NCBI GenBank assembly: GCA_964247725.1
Contig: CAXTVM010000011.1
Coordinates: 1-64,000, forward strand
DNA: 64,000 bases
DNA from: Lichenicola sp964247725
Lineage (GTDB): Bacteria; Pseudomonadota; Alphaproteobacteria; Acetobacterales; Acetobacteraceae
Reading direction: 5' to 3'
Each line of letters starts with the position of its first letter. The stretch's first letter is position 1. The translations under genes and the position numbers were made by a program. Positions 59,888-64,000 of this stretch are shown one piece after another. The notes under the pieces are model-generated. The model did not search any database, was not told where the DNA came from, and saw nothing but the letters and a program-made list of their open reading frames with translations.

Positions 59888-60898
59888 ATGTCGGGCATCG
59901 AACTCACGAACAAGGGCCTGATCAGTCTTCCCGGCAGGCGGCCCCTGAGCCGGACGCAAGGTCCGCGCACCCTGATCGTCTCCGGCGTCGCGAGGTCGGG
60001 CACCAGCATGGTGGCGCGCATCCTCCACGCCGCCGGCGTGCCCATGGGCGACGAACTCGACGACATCGTCTTCGAGGACCATGACTTCGCCGTGCTGTTC
60101 TCCCAGCCGGTGCTCGATCAGGCGGCCTTGGACACGCTGGTGCGGCGACGTGACGAGGCGCACCGGGTCTGGGGCTTCAAGCGGCCGCACCTGCATCCGG
60201 CCGGTGCGGCGGTGATCTCCCGGTTCCGCAACCCGTCGCTCATCATCACGCTGCGCGATCCGGTGGCGATCGCCGAGCGCAACGCCATCGCCGAGCAGCT
60301 CGACCAGCGGACGGCCCTGTCGATGGCGACGGACGACCTCCAGGAGATGGTGCGGTTCGCGCAGCTTCTGACCTGTCCGGTGCTGCTGGTCAGCTACGAG
60401 AAGGCGTTGCACGACCCCGAGCGGTTCGTCGGCCGGCTGCTCGAGTTCTGCGGCCTGCCGCGTTCCGAGGCCGAGCGCCGGCGGCTGGGTCAGCTCGTCG
60501 AGCCCGACCGCCCCGCCTACCTCGAGGCCGCCCGACGGACCTTCGAAGGCTATGTCGACGGCATCGACGGCACCATCCTCAGCGGATGGGCCTATCAGCC
60601 CATGCTCCTGCAGCCGCTGACGCTGACGGTGTTCCGGGACGACACCCCGGTGGCGGACTGCCTGGCCGACCGGCATCGGCAGGACCTGGCCGATGCCGGG
60701 ATCGACGACGGCCGGCACGGCTTCTCGGTCAACCTCGCCGGATGCGGGTTCGTGCCGGAGTCGCGGGTGACGGTCCGGGTCAAGGACCGCAGCTTCGCGC
60801 TCAACAACAGCGGCGCCAGCGCGGCGGAGCTGGGTGCGGACCTGGACGCCCTGCAGCGCGAGCTGGGCCACGACTGGGCGCTGGCGCCGTTCATCTAG
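59888..60898 (+). CDS. Sulfotransferase with C-terminal GWAY module
   Basis: A 336-residue protein. Residues 25-215 are a sulfotransferase-type P-loop domain: LIVSGVARSGTSMVARILHA (PAPS phosphosulfate loop), FKRPHLHP, and IITLRDPVAIAERNAI (3'-phosphate motif). Residues 218-290 repeat the small module also seen at the N-terminus of the glycosyltransferase at 7595: GYVDGIDG, LSGWAYQP, ADRHRQDL and GRHGFSVNL. The swap of position (C-terminal here, N-terminal there) points to an independent domain, perhaps substrate- or surface-binding. The acceptor is unknown. Confidence 0.82.
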   Translation: MSGIELTNKGLISLPGRRPLSRTQGPRTLIVSGVARSGTSMVARILHAAGVPMGDELDDIVFEDHDFAVLFSQPVLDQAALDTLVRRRDEAHRVWGFKRPHLHPAGAAVISRFRNPSLIITLRDPVAIAERNAIAEQLDQRTALSMATDDLQEMVRFAQLLTCPVLLVSYEKALHDPERFVGRLLEFCGLPRSEAERRRLGQLVEPDRPAYLEAARRTFEGYVDGIDGTILSGWAYQPMLLQPLTLTVFRDDTPVADCLADRHRQDLADAGIDDGRHGFSVNLAGCGFVPESRVTVRVKDRSFALNNSGASAAELGADLDALQRELGHDWALAPFI

Positions 60899-61036
60899 GA
60901 GGGCGGCGCACCGCGCCGATCGCCGAAGCTGCCGGTGCGGCATCGCCGCGTCCGGTGATCGGTCCCTCGCGGCGGCGGGAATGACGACGTAGCCTGTCGG
61001 GATGAGGGCAGCGGCGAGATGCACGAGGATGGCGGG

Positions 61037-62032
61037 ATGAGCGGCGACGGGCTCGCCCGGCGCCGCCTGCTGGGGGCGGCGGCAGCGCTGCCGCTGCTGT
61101 CGGCGCCGCCGCGGTCGGCACGCGGGGCCCAGGCGATCCGGCTGCGGCTGCTCACAAACTGGTTCGCGCAGGCCGAGCACGGCGGCTTCTACCAGGCGGA
61201 CGCGCGCGGGTTCTATTGCGATGCCGGCGTCGACGTCGCCATCGCCATGGGCGGCCCTCAGGTGAACGCGATCCAGCTGCTGCTGGCCGGCGCCTGCGAC
61301 GTCGTGCTGGCGCAGCCGGAACAGGTGCTGAAGGGGATGCAGAACGGGCTGCCCCTGGTCGCCGTCGCCGCCACCTTCCAGAAGGGCCTGGCCGGGCTGG
61401 TCGCCCATCCGGACGTGGCGGGACTGGGCGACCTGCGCGGGCACCCGATCCTGATCAGCACCGAGGGGCGCACCACCTTCTGGCCGTGGCTGTGCCGTAC
61501 CTACGGCTTCAGCGACGACCAGGCCGGCACCTACACCTTCAACATCCAGCCGTTCCTGTTCGACCCGCGGCTGGCGATGCAGGCCTTCGCCACCTCGGAG
61601 CCGTATGCCGTCCAGCGCCGTCGCGTACCCTACCGCTTCTTCCTGTTCGCCGATGCCGGCTATGCCGGCTACGGCAACATGCTGGTCACCACGCGGGCGA
61701 CGCTGGCCGCCCGCAGGCCGGACTTGGCCGCATTCCTGCATGCCAGCGTAGCCGGCTGGCGCGACGTGCTGACCGGCGATGCGGCACCGGCGCGGCGCGC
61801 CATCATGGCGGCGAACCCGGCGATGACCGCGGACCAGATCGACTGGTCGTTCGCCGAGATCCGCCGGCTGGAGGCGATCGCGGCACCGGGCCAGCCGATC
61901 GGCCGGCTGGATCCGGCGCGCTGGGCGCGGATCCGGGCGATGGACGTGTCCACCGGGCTGATCCCGGCCTCGCTCGACTGGCGAGGCGCCTTCACCACGG
62001 AGTTCGACGGCGCGATGGACATGACGCTGTGA
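61037..62032 (+). CDS. ABC transporter substrate-binding protein (NMT1/THI5-like)
   Basis: A 331-residue periplasmic receptor. The N-terminus LARRRLLGAAAALPLLS is Tat-like (RRRLLG). The fold matches NMT1/THI5-type binding proteins for pyrimidines or similar small molecules: LRLLTNWFAQAEHGGFYQAD, VAIAMGGPQVNAIQLL and VVLAQPEQVLKGMQNG. The ATG at 61037 has GAGGA 7 bp upstream; an ATG at 61019 is also in frame. Its stop overlaps the creatininase start. The ATPase and permease are not in the window, and may lie right of it. A thiamin-precursor-like or nucleobase ligand is a family-based guess. Confidence 0.87.
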   Translation: MSGDGLARRRLLGAAAALPLLSAPPRSARGAQAIRLRLLTNWFAQAEHGGFYQADARGFYCDAGVDVAIAMGGPQVNAIQLLLAGACDVVLAQPEQVLKGMQNGLPLVAVAATFQKGLAGLVAHPDVAGLGDLRGHPILISTEGRTTFWPWLCRTYGFSDDQAGTYTFNIQPFLFDPRLAMQAFATSEPYAVQRRRVPYRFFLFADAGYAGYGNMLVTTRATLAARRPDLAAFLHASVAGWRDVLTGDAAPARRAIMAANPAMTADQIDWSFAEIRRLEAIAAPGQPIGRLDPARWARIRAMDVSTGLIPASLDWRGAFTTEFDGAMDMTL

Positions 62033-62877
62033 CCGGCCCCCGCCTGCCCCGGCGCCTGTGGCAGGAGATGAGCTGGCCCGAGTTCCGCCGGCTGCCGGCC
62101 GACACGGTGGCGGTGCTGCCGGTGGGCGCCATCGAGCAGCACGGGCCGCATCTGCCGGTGTTCGTCGACAGCTGCATCAACGGCGAGCTGCTGGCGCGGG
62201 CGCTGGCGGCCGCACCGGACGACCTGGCCGTGACCGCGCTGCCGATGCAGAGCGTCGGCAAGAGCGACGAGCACGTCGCCTATCCGGGGACGCTGCTGCT
62301 GTCGGCCGAGACGCTCGCGCGGGTGCTGGTGGAGCTGGGGGAGAGCGTGGCGCGGGCCGGGGTGCGGCGGCTGCTGCTGCTGAACTCGCACGGCGGCCAG
62401 CCGCAGGTGCTCGACATCGTCGCCCGCACGCTGCGGCGCACGCACGCGATGTTCGTGGTCAACGCGAGCTGGATGCGGCTCGGGCTGCCGGACGGGCTGT
62501 TCTCGGCCGAGGAGCGCCGCCACGGCATCCATGGCGGCGAGATCGAGACCGCGCTGATGCTGCACCTGCGGCCGGACCTGGTGCGGATGGAGCGGGCGCG
62601 CGACTTCCGCTCGGCGGCGGTCGCGATGGCCGGGCGGTGCGAGATCCTGGAGGCCGAGGGCAGGCTCGGCTTCGGCTGGCTGACCCAGGACCTGCATCCG
62701 GCCGGGGCGTGCGGCAACGCGCGCGCCGCCACCGCCGAAGCCGGCCGGCGAGTCGCCGAGCACCAGGTCGGGCGGTTCCTGCGCCTGGTGCGCGAGATCG
62801 CCGACCACGACCTGGCCGCCCTGCGGCCGAACGATGGTATCGACGAGGACTGGGACGGAGGCGGGGACGACAGATGA
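62029..62877 (+). CDS. Creatininase family amidohydrolase
   Basis: This 282-residue creatininase/creatinine amidohydrolase-type enzyme has the metal-site motifs LPVGAIEQHGPHLPV, DSCINGELLAR, NSHGGQPQVLD and GIHGGEIETALML. The start is a GTG overlapping the binding-protein stop by 4 bp, and its stop overlaps the next gene as ATGA, so the three genes are coupled. Family members open cyclic amides (creatinine, formylated pyrimidines). With the NMT1-like receptor this suggests hydrolysis of an imported heterocycle (inference). Confidence 0.9.
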   Translation: MTGPRLPRRLWQEMSWPEFRRLPADTVAVLPVGAIEQHGPHLPVFVDSCINGELLARALAAAPDDLAVTALPMQSVGKSDEHVAYPGTLLLSAETLARVLVELGESVARAGVRRLLLLNSHGGQPQVLDIVARTLRRTHAMFVVNASWMRLGLPDGLFSAEERRHGIHGGEIETALMLHLRPDLVRMERARDFRSAAVAMAGRCEILEAEGRLGFGWLTQDLHPAGACGNARAATAEAGRRVAEHQVGRFLRLVREIADHDLAALRPNDGIDEDWDGGGDDR

Positions 62878-64000
62878 CCGACGGCCGCATGGACGTCGCC
62901 GGCTTCCTGGCCGCCCTCGGCGGCGTGCCGGCGGAGACCGACCCGGCGCTGGTGCGGCGCAAGAGCCGCGACTTCCACTGGTACAGCCCGGCGCTGCGGC
63001 GCCAGCTCGACGGGCGGGTGGCCGACCTCGTGGTGCGGCCGCGCGACGAGGCCGAGCTGCTGCACGTGGCGGCGCTGGCCCGCCGCCACTTCGTGCCGCT
63101 GACCGCGCGCGGCGGCGGCACCGGCAACTACGGCCAGGCGGTGCCGCTGGAGGGCGGCGCCGTGGTCGACATGGGCGGCTTCGACCGGCTGCTGTGGGTG
63201 CGTGACGGCGTGGCGCGGGCAGGGGCCGGCATGAACATGCTGGCGCTGGACCGCGCGCTGCGCGCACAGGGCCGGGAGATCCGCCTCTACCCCTCGACCA
63301 AGCGCACCGCCTCGATCGGCGGCTTCGTCTCGGGCGGCTCCGGCGGCATCGGCTCGGTCACGTGGGGCGGCCTGCGCGACCCCGGCAACCTGCTGGCGGC
63401 GCGCGTGGCGACGCTCGAGGACCCGCCGCGGATGGTCGAGCTGCGCGGCGCCGAGACGGACGCGATCAACCACACCTACGGCACCACCGCGATCGCGACC
63501 GAGCTCGAGATCCCGGTGCAGCCGGCGGTGCGCTGGCGCGAGCTGGCCTGGAGCTTCCCCGACTTCGCCGACGCCGCCCGCTTCGGACTGGCGCTGGCGG
63601 CCTCGGCCGGCATCGAGACCAAGCTGGTCACCGCCACCGACGCGGCGCTCACCCCGTTCTTCGCGGCCCTGCGCGAGGCGGTGCCGCAGGACCACGCGCT
63701 GGTCATCGCCCTGGTGGCGCCGGCCGGGCTGGAGCCGGCCGAGGCGCTGGCCCACCGGCATGGCGGCAGGCTCGGCCACGAGGGCGACCTCGCCAAGGCC
63801 GAGGACGACCCGTCGCGCACGCCGCTCTACGAGCTGACCTGGAACCACACCACGCTGCAGGTGCTGAAGCGCGACCGCGGCGTCACCTACCTGCAGTGCC
63901 TGTATCCGGCCGACGGCGTGCTGGAGCGCGTCGAACACATCCGCACGCTGTTCGGGACCGAGCTGATGATGCACCTCGAGTTCATGCCGTCGGGCGGCGC
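62874..64000 (+). CDS. FAD-binding oxidoreductase, PCMH/GlcD type (3' end beyond window)
   Basis: This is a partial gene, with 375 residues visible. The FAD (PCMH) domain shows VADLVVRPRDEAELLHVAAL, LTARGGGTGNYGQAVPLEGG, YPSTKRTASIGGFVSGGSGG and GSVTWGGLRDPGNLL. This is the glycolate oxidase/D-lactate dehydrogenase-like flavoprotein group. The ATG overlaps the creatininase stop (ATGA). It probably oxidises the product or substrate of the same heterocycle or hydroxy-acid pathway. The C-terminus and any following genes are cut off. Confidence 0.88.
   Translation, partial: MTDGRMDVAGFLAALGGVPAETDPALVRRKSRDFHWYSPALRRQLDGRVADLVVRPRDEAELLHVAALARRHFVPLTARGGGTGNYGQAVPLEGGAVVDMGGFDRLLWVRDGVARAGAGMNMLALDRALRAQGREIRLYPSTKRTASIGGFVSGGSGGIGSVTWGGLRDPGNLLAARVATLEDPPRMVELRGAETDAINHTYGTTAIATELEIPVQPAVRWRELAWSFPDFADAARFGLALAASAGIETKLVTATDAALTPFFAALREAVPQDHALVIALVAPAGLEPAEALAHRHGGRLGHEGDLAKAEDDPSRTPLYELTWNHTTLQVLKRDRGVTYLQCLYPADGVLERVEHIRTLFGTELMMHLEFMPSGG

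Overview
The window comes from a high-GC (about 70%) Gram-negative bacterium. TonB-dependent uptake, ergothioneine EgtB/EgtD, an Aas-like three-domain phospholipid acyltransferase/ligase, Hint-domain adhesin-like proteins and recurrent GC-rich palindromic repeats together suggest an Acetobacteraceae-type alphaproteobacterium (Rhodospirillales). That placement is an inference from gene content. There is no rRNA or other marker here to prove it, and I saw no tRNA, CRISPR array or intact insertion sequence.

Layout. 1-5.6 kb: a peptide ABC-transporter ATPase, a P1/S58 aminopeptidase, an alpha/beta hydrolase and a TTC38-like TPR protein in one overlapping run, then a class III aminotransferase. 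5.6-6.5 kb: a gene-poor, partly AT-rich stretch. 6.5-12 kb: an accessory cluster (Hint adhesin-like protein, glycosyltransferase, HEXXH protein, two sulfotransferases). 12-16 kb: sulfate ABC transporter (cysA-cysW-cysT-sbp, minus strand). 16-23.5 kb: an amidohydrolase, then a zinc block (znuB, znuC, znuA, zur and a decayed TonB receptor) with Zur-like operators; the receptor is fused by a deletion to a fragment of a convergent permease gene. 23.8-31.2 kb: one giant secreted protein joining a GH2-type module, many Ig-like, CBM32, DUF1566 and malectin modules, and a C-terminal GH64 beta-1,3-glucanase. 31.4-34.4 kb: a hydrolase fused to a gluconate-dehydrogenase small-subunit-like domain, then a GMC flavoprotein with a ferredoxin-like Cys motif. 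34.4-38.6 kb: GGDEF/EAL protein, cupredoxin, truncated hemoglobin and DUF3034 protein. 39-43 kb: aldose epimerase, ABM protein, egtD and egtB. 43-51 kb: MFS-PlsC-AMP ligase, aldo/keto reductase, zinc alcohol dehydrogenase, S10 carboxypeptidase. 50.9-56.4 kb: a TPR/GT41 glycosyltransferase, a very repetitive Thr-rich octapeptide protein interrupted by a 100-N assembly gap, and a GT4 glycosyltransferase. 56.5-64 kb: CocE-type hydrolase, YceI protein, two tiny proteins, a sulfotransferase, and a substrate-binding protein-creatininase-FAD oxidase operon that runs off the right end.

Two dispersed repeat families punctuate the window. One has seven copies of a roughly 80-180 bp compound palindrome, in two subtypes. 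The other has two copies, in opposite orientation, of a roughly 65 bp palindrome beginning and ending in CTAG. Both sit in intergenic spaces and sometimes supply stop codons.

The most interesting leads are: the octapeptide-repeat protein next to an O-GlcNAc-transferase-like enzyme; a shared 65-70 residue module in a glycosyltransferase and a sulfotransferase 50 kb apart; the GH2-GH64 giant with a substituted acid/base position; and the Hint/GT/HEXXH/sulfotransferase cluster.
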